Assembly (NCBI GenBank): GCA_045599005.1
Contig: JAZRVF010000012.1
Coordinates: 62,001 to 126,000 of the forward strand
Reading direction: 5' to 3'
Length of the DNA: 64,000 nucleotides
Source: Treponema_I sp045599005
GTDB taxonomy: Bacteria; Spirochaetota; Spirochaetia; Treponematales; Treponemataceae
Shown here: piece after piece, positions 42,773 to 49,830 of the stretch
Layout of the letters: every line of letters begins with the position of its first letter
Position numbering within the stretch: position 1 is the first letter of the stretch
Notes under the pieces: generated by a model
Databases searched by the model: none
Seen by the model: only the letters and a program-made list of their open reading frames with translations
Told to the model about the DNA's origin: nothing
Made by a program: the position numbers and the translations under genes

Positions 42773-43665
42773 TTATCTTTTTCGGGAGTTGCAGTTTTTG
42801 CGCCTGTTCCCCTGAAAATGTCTGCAACATCTGTGATCGAGATATAGGCCTGGGGATCGCATTCATGAACCAGTGTACGGAGCCGCGCAATCTGGTAGCG
42901 GTTTACAATCACGTAGACAAAGGTTTTGTCCTGTTTGGAAAAAAAACCCTGTGCCTGCATCGTGGTGATTCCGCACTCAAAGGTTCTGGACAGGCTTGAA
43001 CACACTTCCTGCGGTTTTGCAGTGATGATTGATGCCGCTTTTGAACGGTCCAGACCTTCAATGATGAAGTCCACAGTCTTGAGGCCTGCCGCATAGGTGA
43101 TTATTGAATAAAGCGGAAGAATCCATGATCTGGTGACAATTCCTGCGCAGATATACAGAACCACGTTGAAGGCCATCACAAAAGTGCCTACTGTCATGTT
43201 CAGTTTTTTTGAAAAGATTACGGCCATTACCTCAATGCCGTCCATTGCTCCGCCATTTCTGATCGCAAGTCCTGAACCAAGTCCGGAGATCAGTCCGCCG
43301 AAGATTGCACAGAGAAAGATGTCGTTATGGGCAAACGGTGATGATGTGCTCAGGTCAAAAGGCAGGAAATTCTGACATATGTAAGCCGTCACAGAATAGA
43401 TCAGAACGCTGTAAATTGCGTAAACCGTAAAATAAATGCCCTGCCGTTTAAGACCATACAGAAAAAGAGGGACGTTCAATGCGATCAGGAAAATTGAAAG
43501 GGCCAGCGGTGTTACCTGAGAAAGAAGCATTGATGTTCCTGAGATTCCGGAGTCAAAAAGTTTTACCGGAGCAAGAAAGAAAGTGATTCCGAATGCGTTT
43601 ACCACACCGGCAAGCGTAAGCCACAGAAAATTCATCAACCGGAAACCGGATTTTTTTGCTTTCAT
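42769..43665 (-). CDS. YitT-family membrane protein (DUF161/DUF2179)
   Basis: 298 residues, five or six membrane helices followed by a C-terminal soluble DUF2179 domain (VCSSLSRTFECGITTMQAQG to QIARLRTLVHECDPQAYISI). Conserved glycine blocks GISGTSMLLSQ and RNGGAMDGIEVMAV are present. Function is not established for the family. It overlaps the zinc-finger gene by 4 bases (ATGA). The palindrome A2 begins in its stop codon. Confidence 0.88.
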   Translation of the reverse strand: MKAKKSGFRLMNFLWLTLAGVVNAFGITFFLAPVKLFDSGISGTSMLLSQVTPLALSIFLIALNVPLFLYGLKRQGIYFTVYAIYSVLIYSVTAYICQNFLPFDLSTSSPFAHNDIFLCAIFGGLISGLGSGLAIRNGGAMDGIEVMAVIFSKKLNMTVGTFVMAFNVVLYICAGIVTRSWILPLYSIITYAAGLKTVDFIIEGLDRSKAASIITAKPQEVCSSLSRTFECGITTMQAQGFFSKQDKTFVYVIVNRYQIARLRTLVHECDPQAYISITDVADIFRGTGAKTATPEKDK

Positions 43666-43994
43666 TTTTCCTCTCGACCTGCAAAGTAAATATCATGATG
43701 AAGAGCACATTTAGGGTTGAAATCGTGTCCGCAGAAGATACATTTTCCCTGCTGATATTGTATATAAGTGAGCTTTGAATTACAACTGCAGCACAGAACA
43801 GGAGTATCAGCATCATGTTCCGTAGCAGCGGGAACAAAAACGTGGTCTTCCAGCTGGTCATGGCATCTGTAACAGGCATAATACCGGCGGCACTTTTCAC
43901 AGCGCAGCGCAACCACATCCAGTTCCGTATGGTAATGTTCGCACCGGCCTTCCGCATCAAGACCGATTCCGTAAACTTTTTCCTTTTCTTCCAT
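43662..43994 (-). CDS. CHY-type zinc-finger protein
   Basis: 110 residues with many Cys/His pairs: CEHYHTELD, CEKCRRYYACYRCHD, CCSCNSKL, CIFCGHDFNPKCALHH. This is the CHY zinc-finger layout, binding three zinc ions. A small cytoplasmic protein of unknown job. The ATG at 43994 sits just after the leader element D4, which supplies AAGGGAA; an upstream in-frame start at 44051 would run through that element and is rejected. Coupled to the YitT-type gene by ATGA. Confidence 0.85.
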   Translation of the reverse strand: MEEKEKVYGIGLDAEGRCEHYHTELDVVALRCEKCRRYYACYRCHDQLEDHVFVPAATEHDADTPVLCCSCNSKLTYIQYQQGKCIFCGHDFNPKCALHHDIYFAGREEK

Positions 43995-44057
43995 AAAATT
44001 CCCTTTTAAAAACCCCGCGTTTGCGGTGAGCCACAAATGGCGAGAATCCAAGTTTGT
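43995..44057 (-). promoter_or_regulatory. Leader element D4 before the zinc-finger gene
   Basis: On the minus strand ACTTGGATTCTCGCCAT, then GGCTCACCGCAAACGCGG (same CCGC/GCGG hairpin, loop changed), a T run and AAAGGG before the ATG. About 60 bases resemble D2. Confidence 0.55.
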
Positions 44058-44176
44058 TTCATTATAAATATAAACATTATTCTCAAACCTGCAAAGAACG
44101 AACCGCAGATATTGCGTAAAATGTTAAAAAAGCGCACAATACGGTAAAACTTTCACAAGTTTACAGGAAGTTACTA

Positions 44177-45841
44177 ATGTTTAAACCTGAATTGTTGAAC
44201 ACAATCAAAAAGTACAACGGCAAAACTTTTGTGAATGATCTTTTTGCCGGTGTAATCGTAGGTATCGTGGCCCTGCCCCTTGCCATTGCTTTTGCCATCG
44301 CTTCCGGAGTTTCTCCTGAACGCGGTCTGTTTACCGCAATTGTTGCCGGTTTCTGTATTTCCGTTTTCGGAGGAAGCCGTGTACAGATCGGAGGCCCCAC
44401 AGGTGCATTTGCTGTAATCGTTTACGCTGTTGTTGCACAGTACGGTTATGAAGGTCTTGTCATTGCGACACTTATGGCCGGTGTGCTGCTCATTCTTCTG
44501 GGCGCATTCAAAATGGGCGGACTGGTCAAGTTCATTCCCTACACAATCGTGACCGGATTCACAGCCGGTATCGCAGTTACAATTGCTGCCGGTCAGATCG
44601 GGGATTTTCTCGGGCTCACAACAGGAAAAATGCCCGGAGACTTTGTAGGAAAAATCGCAACCTATGCAAAAACAATCGGAACAATCAACTGGTATGCATT
44701 TGCAATGGCTACCATCTGTCTTGTCATCATTTTCCTGTGGCCAAAGGTCAGCAAACGCATTCCCGGTTCACTTATCGTAATCATTCTGGCAACAGTCGTC
44801 AGCGTAATTCTTGAGAAAACATGCGGTCTCACACTGGACACAATCGGCAGCCGCTACGGAGAAATTCCTTCATCACTGCCGAAACCGACTGTCCCTTCCT
44901 TTGATCTGAACACAATTGTCTCACTGTTTCCCACTGCTGTTTCAATCGCTGTTCTGGCCGCAATCGAATCTCTTCTGAGTGCAGTTGTTGCAGACGGTAT
45001 GATCGGTACAAAACATGATTCAAACACTGAACTGATTGCCCAGGGAATTGCAAACATTGCGAGTCCGATCTTCGGCGGTATTCCTGCAACTGGCGCAATT
45101 GCGCGCACTGCGACCAACATCAAGAACGGAGGTCGTACACCTGTAGCCGGAATAATCCATGCAGTCACACTGCTTCTTATCATGCTGGTTCTGGGACGTT
45201 TTGTTGTTTACATTCCTATGGCAGCCCTTGCGGCAGTTCTTATGAACGTTGCATGGAACATGGCAGGAATCCCCGCTGTAAAAGCCCTGCTCAAAGGTCA
45301 GAAATCAGACATCTGTGTTCTGGCAGTTACATTCTTCATCACAATTTTCATTGACCTGACTGTTGCTATTGAAGTCGGTCTGGGATTCGCAGCTTTCTTC
45401 TTCATCAAGAAAATGATTGACGTGTCTGAAGTCCAGGCAAAAAAAGATTCCATCACAGGCGGTATCTCAGGAAACGGAACAGAGGAAATCATTGACCTGC
45501 CCAAAGATGTCATGGTTTACGAAATTGAAGGTCCGCTCTTTTTCGGAACAGTCCGCAAGTTTGAGCTGGCCACTGAACAGGCTGGCGTAAACTACAAAGC
45601 ACTGATTCTGCGCATGCGCAACACCATTTACCTTGATGCAGGCGGACTCAAAGCCCTTGAACAGTGCAAGGCAGCCTGCGACCGCAAAGGTGTTACAATC
45701 ATTCTGTCAGGCATTCATACACAGCCTTACCTGCTGCTTGAAAAAACCAACATGCTTCAGGTTTTCGGCAAAGAGAATGTTTACGACAACATTACAAGTG
45801 CTCTTGAACGGGCAAAAGTAGTTGCTTCTCAAAGCAAGTAA
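44177..45841 (+). CDS. SulP-family anion transporter with STAS domain
   Basis: 554 residues: about 12-14 membrane helices in the UraA-like fold (FVNDLFAGVIVGIVALPLAI, GGSRVQIGGPTGAF), then a cytoplasmic STAS domain (about 440-550, YEIEGPLFFGTVRKF; MRNTIYLDAGGLKALEQC). It may carry sulfate, bicarbonate or dicarboxylates; the substrate is not clear. AGGAAG lies 8 bases before the ATG. Ends in a two-way terminator. Region 44058-44176 upstream is AT-rich and presumably holds its promoter, not resolved. Confidence 0.92.
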   Translation: MFKPELLNTIKKYNGKTFVNDLFAGVIVGIVALPLAIAFAIASGVSPERGLFTAIVAGFCISVFGGSRVQIGGPTGAFAVIVYAVVAQYGYEGLVIATLMAGVLLILLGAFKMGGLVKFIPYTIVTGFTAGIAVTIAAGQIGDFLGLTTGKMPGDFVGKIATYAKTIGTINWYAFAMATICLVIIFLWPKVSKRIPGSLIVIILATVVSVILEKTCGLTLDTIGSRYGEIPSSLPKPTVPSFDLNTIVSLFPTAVSIAVLAAIESLLSAVVADGMIGTKHDSNTELIAQGIANIASPIFGGIPATGAIARTATNIKNGGRTPVAGIIHAVTLLLIMLVLGRFVVYIPMAALAAVLMNVAWNMAGIPAVKALLKGQKSDICVLAVTFFITIFIDLTVAIEVGLGFAAFFFIKKMIDVSEVQAKKDSITGGISGNGTEEIIDLPKDVMVYEIEGPLFFGTVRKFELATEQAGVNYKALILRMRNTIYLDAGGLKALEQCKAACDRKGVTIILSGIHTQPYLLLEKTNMLQVFGKENVYDNITSALERAKVVASQSK

Positions 45842-45868
45842 AACACGGACTTAAATCATCAGCAGAAC

Positions 45869-45908
45869 AAAAAAAACCGCTTTTCTTCATCGGAAAGCGG
45901 TTTTTTCT
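45869..45908. terminator. Two-way terminator between sulP and the HD-GYP gene
   Basis: CCGCTTT/AAAGCGG stem with A run before and T run after, usable by both convergent genes. Confidence 0.85.
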
Positions 45909-45945
45909 ATCATATATCTTTCAGTTATCTGTCAATCTGCGTATT

Positions 45946-47148
45946 TTATTCTTCTTCCAGGAAATCACCTTTTTCAACAAGTTCTATCACAAGAGCCGCA
46001 AGATCAGGGTCAAACTGGGTACCGGCACAGTTTCTGATCTCTTCAACAACGTCAGCAATCGCCATCTTTGAATGATAACAGCGGGCAGAAGTCATTGCAT
46101 CAAAACTGTCTGCAAGGCAGATAATTCTTGAGAAATAAGGAATCTCAGTTCCGACAAGTTTGTCAGGATAACCCTTTCCATCAAAGCGCTCATGATGATG
46201 GCGCACAATGTTCACAATTCCGGGCACCTGGTTAAAATCAGCAAGAATGTCACCGCCTACGTGAGCATGTGTATGCATCACAGCAAGTTCAGTAGTATCA
46301 AGTCTTCCGGGCTTCAGCAGAATCGCATCAGGAATTCCGATTTTTCCCACGTCATGAAGCAGCGCCGCATAATAAAGATTATTCACTTCCTCTTCAGGCA
46401 GCCCAAGTGCCTCACCTATTTTTCGGGAATAGGAACCGACACGTATCGAATGACCGCGGATGTATGAATCCTTTGCCTCAACTGTGTTTGCGAAAAGACG
46501 CACCGTACTGTCGATGAACTGTCTGTCACGTTCCTGCATCGCACGAAGTCTGTTGATTCTGAACATCATCAGAAAAATCGTGGAACAGGCGATGGATGAG
46601 GCAAAGAACAGGAAGAAAAGAATCCAGTACAGAACGGATCCGTGGAACTCGTATTTACTGTGATACTCCATCCTGACAGCAGCGGAAGAAGATCTGTATG
46701 AAGAGGGCGTATACATGATGCATCCGAAGGTTGCCGAATCACCACCGGGAACACTGTTGTTGTAATCAGCAGAAGAAATCCTGAGGATTCCGTCTTTCAG
46801 TTCAAACTGGCCGTTCCAGGAACTGTCGATGTATGATTTCGGCGGAACTTCAATCTCCATCTTCCAGTCAAGAATCTCGTTGCGTGATTCATTTTTAAGG
46901 ACACCGTCATACTGTGCACCCAGCAGAGTGCTGCCCCCATCGTTCCACTGTTTTGTGGGATGCCGTTCAAAAGTGACAGAAACATCAGAACTGCTGTCCA
47001 GAACCGTCATGGGAACATGGGTTGTGGTTTCAATAGAATTTGAAAAAGCCAGGACACACAGGAAAATGACACTGATTATTGCGAAAAAAAGAAAAACAAG
47101 AGACCGTCTGAATGCTTTTTTTGAATTTGAAGTACTAGACCGATACAT
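45946..47148 (-). CDS. HD-GYP phosphodiesterase with CBM2-like sensor
   Basis: About 400 residues. Membrane helix (about 15-36), an outside domain (40-165), a second helix (170-197), then a cytoplasmic HD-GYP domain with LLHDVGKIGIP and FDGKGYPDKL intact, so c-di-GMP hydrolysis is expected. The outside domain resembles a family 2 cellulose-binding module: KQWNDGG, NEILDWKMEIEVP, SSWNGQF, ADYNNSVPGGDSATFG, with aromatic residues W68, W111 and Y129 at the positions of the binding face. ATG 47148 was chosen because a promoter ends 7 bases before it. Confidence 0.88.
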   Translation of the reverse strand: MYRSSTSNSKKAFRRSLVFLFFAIISVIFLCVLAFSNSIETTTHVPMTVLDSSSDVSVTFERHPTKQWNDGGSTLLGAQYDGVLKNESRNEILDWKMEIEVPPKSYIDSSWNGQFELKDGILRISSADYNNSVPGGDSATFGCIMYTPSSYRSSSAAVRMEYHSKYEFHGSVLYWILFFLFFASSIACSTIFLMMFRINRLRAMQERDRQFIDSTVRLFANTVEAKDSYIRGHSIRVGSYSRKIGEALGLPEEEVNNLYYAALLHDVGKIGIPDAILLKPGRLDTTELAVMHTHAHVGGDILADFNQVPGIVNIVRHHHERFDGKGYPDKLVGTEIPYFSRIICLADSFDAMTSARCYHSKMAIADVVEEIRNCAGTQFDPDLAALVIELVEKGDFLEEE

Positions 47149-47155
47149 GGATCCC

Positions 47156-47184
47156 ATTATATCACAAGTTGCTGCCGTTGTCCA
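47156..47184 (-). promoter_or_regulatory. HD-GYP gene promoter, leaderless type
   Basis: Minus strand TGGACA, 17 bases, TATAAT, 7 bases, ATG. Same -35 and -10 as lepA. Confidence 0.6.
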
Positions 47185-47215
47185 AACATTACAGCAAAAG
47201 AAAAACTTTCCCGGC

Positions 47216-48808
47216 TCAGGCAGAAATGCTCAGTTTGTATTCAAAGGAATCCACAAGGGCGTGCCAGGAAGCGTCGATCATGTCGGTGGAGACGCCCACA
47301 GTTGTCCAGGAATTCCTGCCGTCGGTAGATTCAACGAGAACCCTTACTCTTGCAGCTGTTGCGTCCTTACTGTCAATTACACGCACCTTGAAGTCCGTAA
47401 GACGCATGCTGCCGACAACCGGATAAAAATCCTCAAGGGCAGAACGGAGGGCAACGTCCAATGCGTGAACAGGACCGTCACCTTCTCCGGCAGTAACGGA
47501 AGTTGCTCCGTTCACATCGATTTTCACCTGGGCAAAAGCAGTGACAGTGTTCCCTGGTTCAGGCTGCTCACCGATCACCTTGTAGTAATGCAGATTGAAG
47601 AAAGGCACATAAGTTCCAAGATGGCGTTTCACCATCAGGATGAAGCTTCCTTCTGCACCTTCAAACTGATATCCCTGCTGTTCCATTTCCTTGATCTTCT
47701 GCACGATCTGCAGGACTTCGGGACTGTCTTTTGTCAGCTGAGGAGCCAGTTTGCGGATCTTCTCGATGACTGCTGCCCGGCCTGTGACTTCGCTCATAAG
47801 AAGCATACGTTCGTTGCCAACTGCCTCAGGCGTAATATGCTCATAAGCACAGGGATTCTTTATCACGGCATCCATATGCATGCCGGCCTTGTGGGCAAAA
47901 GCTTTGTTACCTACATAGGGAAGACCTTCATCTATTGCGATGTTTGCGATTTCTCCCATCTGCCGGCACAAAGGTGTAAGTGACCGGACACGTCCTTCAG
48001 GCAGGCAGGAATAGCCCAGTTTCAGTTCCAGGTTTGCAATCACCGCAGAAAGGTTCGCATTGCCCGTGCGTTCACCGAAGCCCAGCAGCGTTCCCTGCAC
48101 ATGATTTGCACCCGCCTGCACAGCCATCAGGGAGTTTGCGACAGCAAGCCCAGCATCGTTGTGAGTATGGATACCGATGTCTGCAATGCGGGACATCCGG
48201 CGCACGACTGTATAAACTGATTCGTACACGTCCAGAGGCATGGAGCCACCCTTTGTATCACAGAGCACAAGAGCACTGGCACCACCTGCTGCGGCCGCTT
48301 CCAGGGTTTTGAGGGCATATTCGCCGTTGTCTTTCCAGCCGTCAAAAAAATGTTCCGCATCAAAAAGAACTTTGCGGCCGCGTTCCGTCAGAAAGCGCAC
48401 CGATTCACTGATCATATCCAGATTTTCTTCCAGACTTGCACCCAGAATCTCTTTTACGTGAAAAATCCAGGATTTCCCAAAAATTGTCACTACCGGAGTT
48501 TCCGCACGCAAAAGAGCCTCAAGATTTTTGTCATCAGCACAGGAAATTCCGCGTTTTCTTGTTGAACCGAAAGCACAGAGTTCTGAACTTTCAAATCTGA
48601 GTTTCTTAGCCTTCTCAAAAAATTCTGCATCTTTCGGATTACTTGCAGGATTTCCCGCCTCTATGAAGGCAACTCCCAGTTCATCCAGAAGACGCGCAAC
48701 AGCAATCTTGTCCTGCACGGAAAAACTGATTCCCTCACCCTGTGCACCGTCACGCAGGGATGAATCGAGAATCTGTACGCAATTTTTCTTGATGGAATTA
48801 GAACTCAT
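47216..48808 (-). CDS. cimA: (R)-citramalate synthase
   Basis: 530 residues. DRE-TIM barrel (LDSSLRDGAQGEGISFSVQD; catalytic Arg-Asp), metal-binding HTHNDAGLAVANSL, GERTGNANL and a C-terminal LeuA-type regulatory domain. The barrel resembles CimA more than LeuA. It condenses pyruvate and acetyl-CoA, opening the threonine-independent isoleucine route. No leu or ilv genes are adjacent. There is no ribosome site; a promoter ends 6 bases before the ATG. Confidence 0.9.
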   Translation of the reverse strand: MSSNSIKKNCVQILDSSLRDGAQGEGISFSVQDKIAVARLLDELGVAFIEAGNPASNPKDAEFFEKAKKLRFESSELCAFGSTRKRGISCADDKNLEALLRAETPVVTIFGKSWIFHVKEILGASLEENLDMISESVRFLTERGRKVLFDAEHFFDGWKDNGEYALKTLEAAAAGGASALVLCDTKGGSMPLDVYESVYTVVRRMSRIADIGIHTHNDAGLAVANSLMAVQAGANHVQGTLLGFGERTGNANLSAVIANLELKLGYSCLPEGRVRSLTPLCRQMGEIANIAIDEGLPYVGNKAFAHKAGMHMDAVIKNPCAYEHITPEAVGNERMLLMSEVTGRAAVIEKIRKLAPQLTKDSPEVLQIVQKIKEMEQQGYQFEGAEGSFILMVKRHLGTYVPFFNLHYYKVIGEQPEPGNTVTAFAQVKIDVNGATSVTAGEGDGPVHALDVALRSALEDFYPVVGSMRLTDFKVRVIDSKDATAARVRVLVESTDGRNSWTTVGVSTDMIDASWHALVDSFEYKLSISA

Positions 48809-48814
48809 GAAATC

Positions 48815-48843
48815 ATTTTACGTAAACTGCCCCCGATTATCAA
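48815..48843 (-). promoter_or_regulatory. cimA promoter, leaderless type
   Basis: Minus strand TTGATA, 17 bases, TAAAAT, 6 bases, ATG at 48808. Confidence 0.6.
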
Positions 48844-48906
48844 GCAAGAGGAAATCTGAGTTTACGAGATTTTCAGATTTTTTCAATAAATGACTGTTAT
48901 GCTTGT

Positions 48907-49034
48907 GTCATAACAAAGCTGCCTTCCAGAACAAGGCTGCATTTTTCCAAGAGAAACCGGAAGGGCTCTTCTCCTCACCTGCCGGACTCAACAGGGATCT
49001 CTGAAGATTCATTCCTCAGAGATCCTTTTTTTTT
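48907..49034 (+). ncRNA. Candidate small RNA ending in a strong terminator
   Basis: The plus strand carries a perfect 10-bp stem, GGATCTCTGA (48995-49004) and its complement (49016-49025), followed by nine T. No plus-strand protein gene lies upstream to use it. A TGTTATG/CATAACA hairpin near 48896-48916 and a GCTGCCTT/AAGGCTGC hairpin with a short T run lie before it. The terminator falls inside the 3' end of the opposite pseudouridine synthase gene, whose lysine codons give the T run. The RNA start is a guess and no clear promoter is seen. Confidence 0.3.
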
Positions 49035-49766
49035 GTCTTTGCGGTCTTCAACAAATGTTTTCCAGGAATCCGGTTCAGCAACCTCAAAACACAGATGCTC
49101 CCCGGTGAAAGGATGATCAAATTCAAGGGTGCGGGCATGAAGCGCAAGTCTTCCGAAAGGATCTGTCCTGGCCCTGAAATGGTCATCACCGGCAAGAGGA
49201 TAACCTTTGCCTGCCAGATGGGCACGGATCTGATTTTTTTTGCCTGTGTCAAGGCTCAGCTCAAAAAGTGTATGAGTCCTGCCCCGCAGAATAACCCGGT
49301 AATGAGTACGTGCCACAACAGTTTTGTCTTTTGCACCGGAACGCCCGTTCTTTGGCACATACCCCACATTGTATGCATTGAAAGCCAGATCGTCATCAAT
49401 CAGCCCGCTGTCAGCAAGAAAGCGCTTCGGATCACGGGGATTCTCCGCCACAGCGCGGTAAAGCCGCTCAGTCACCGTCTTATGCCATGTGTCCATGATT
49501 TTTCTGTGGGCTTCTTCTGTCAGAGCAAACATCATCACACCGCTTGTATCCCTGTCCAGACGGTGGACACAGAAAGGTTTTCTGTGTTTTGAGAGCATCC
49601 CCCGTTTTCTGTATATTTCTTCAAGCATAGAAAGCGCTGTTTTCCCGCGACTTCCCTCATAAGGAACACTGAGTATTCCGCTTGGCTTGTAAACAACAGC
49701 AAGCCATTCATCTTCATAAAGGATTTCAAGTTTCTCACGTCCGTTCTGTGCTTTTGTCTTTGTCAT
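48975..49766 (-). CDS. RluA-family RNA pseudouridine synthase
   Basis: 263 residues. The catalytic motif HRLDRDTSG (aspartate) is near residue 77, with YEDEWLAVVYKPSG before it and QIRAHLAGKGYPLAGDDHF after; no S4 domain is seen. It changes uridines in rRNA or tRNA; the exact site is unknown. ATG 49766 was chosen because -10 and -35 boxes lie right before it; a longer in-frame start at 49802 overlaps the promoter. The tail is Lys- and Ser-rich and coincides with a plus-strand terminator. Confidence 0.9.
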   Translation of the reverse strand: MTKTKAQNGREKLEILYEDEWLAVVYKPSGILSVPYEGSRGKTALSMLEEIYRKRGMLSKHRKPFCVHRLDRDTSGVMMFALTEEAHRKIMDTWHKTVTERLYRAVAENPRDPKRFLADSGLIDDDLAFNAYNVGYVPKNGRSGAKDKTVVARTHYRVILRGRTHTLFELSLDTGKKNQIRAHLAGKGYPLAGDDHFRARTDPFGRLALHARTLEFDHPFTGEHLCFEVAEPDSWKTFVEDRKDKKKGSLRNESSEIPVESGR

Positions 49767-49773
49767 GGGCAAT

Positions 49774-49802
49774 ATAATAGAAGAAAAACATAAAATTGCC
49801 AA
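49774..49802 (-). promoter_or_regulatory. Pseudouridine synthase promoter, leaderless type
   Basis: Minus strand TTGGCA, 17 bases, TATTAT, 7 bases, ATG. The -35 (49797-49802) overlaps the plus-strand -35 by five bases. Confidence 0.6.
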
Positions 49803-49824
49803 ATCCAGTTTTGACCTTTATAGT
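49796..49824 (+). promoter_or_regulatory. GH3 glucosidase promoter, leaderless type
   Basis: TTGCCA, 17 bases, TATAGT, 6 bases, ATG at 49831. Divergent partner of the pseudouridine synthase promoter. Confidence 0.6.
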
Positions 49825-49830
49825 AGAACC

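Noticed and set aside
46829..47983. Long plus-strand frame across the HD-GYP gene start and the cimA end
   Set aside because: It lies opposite two well-supported genes and their promoter; no start signals or family resemblance.
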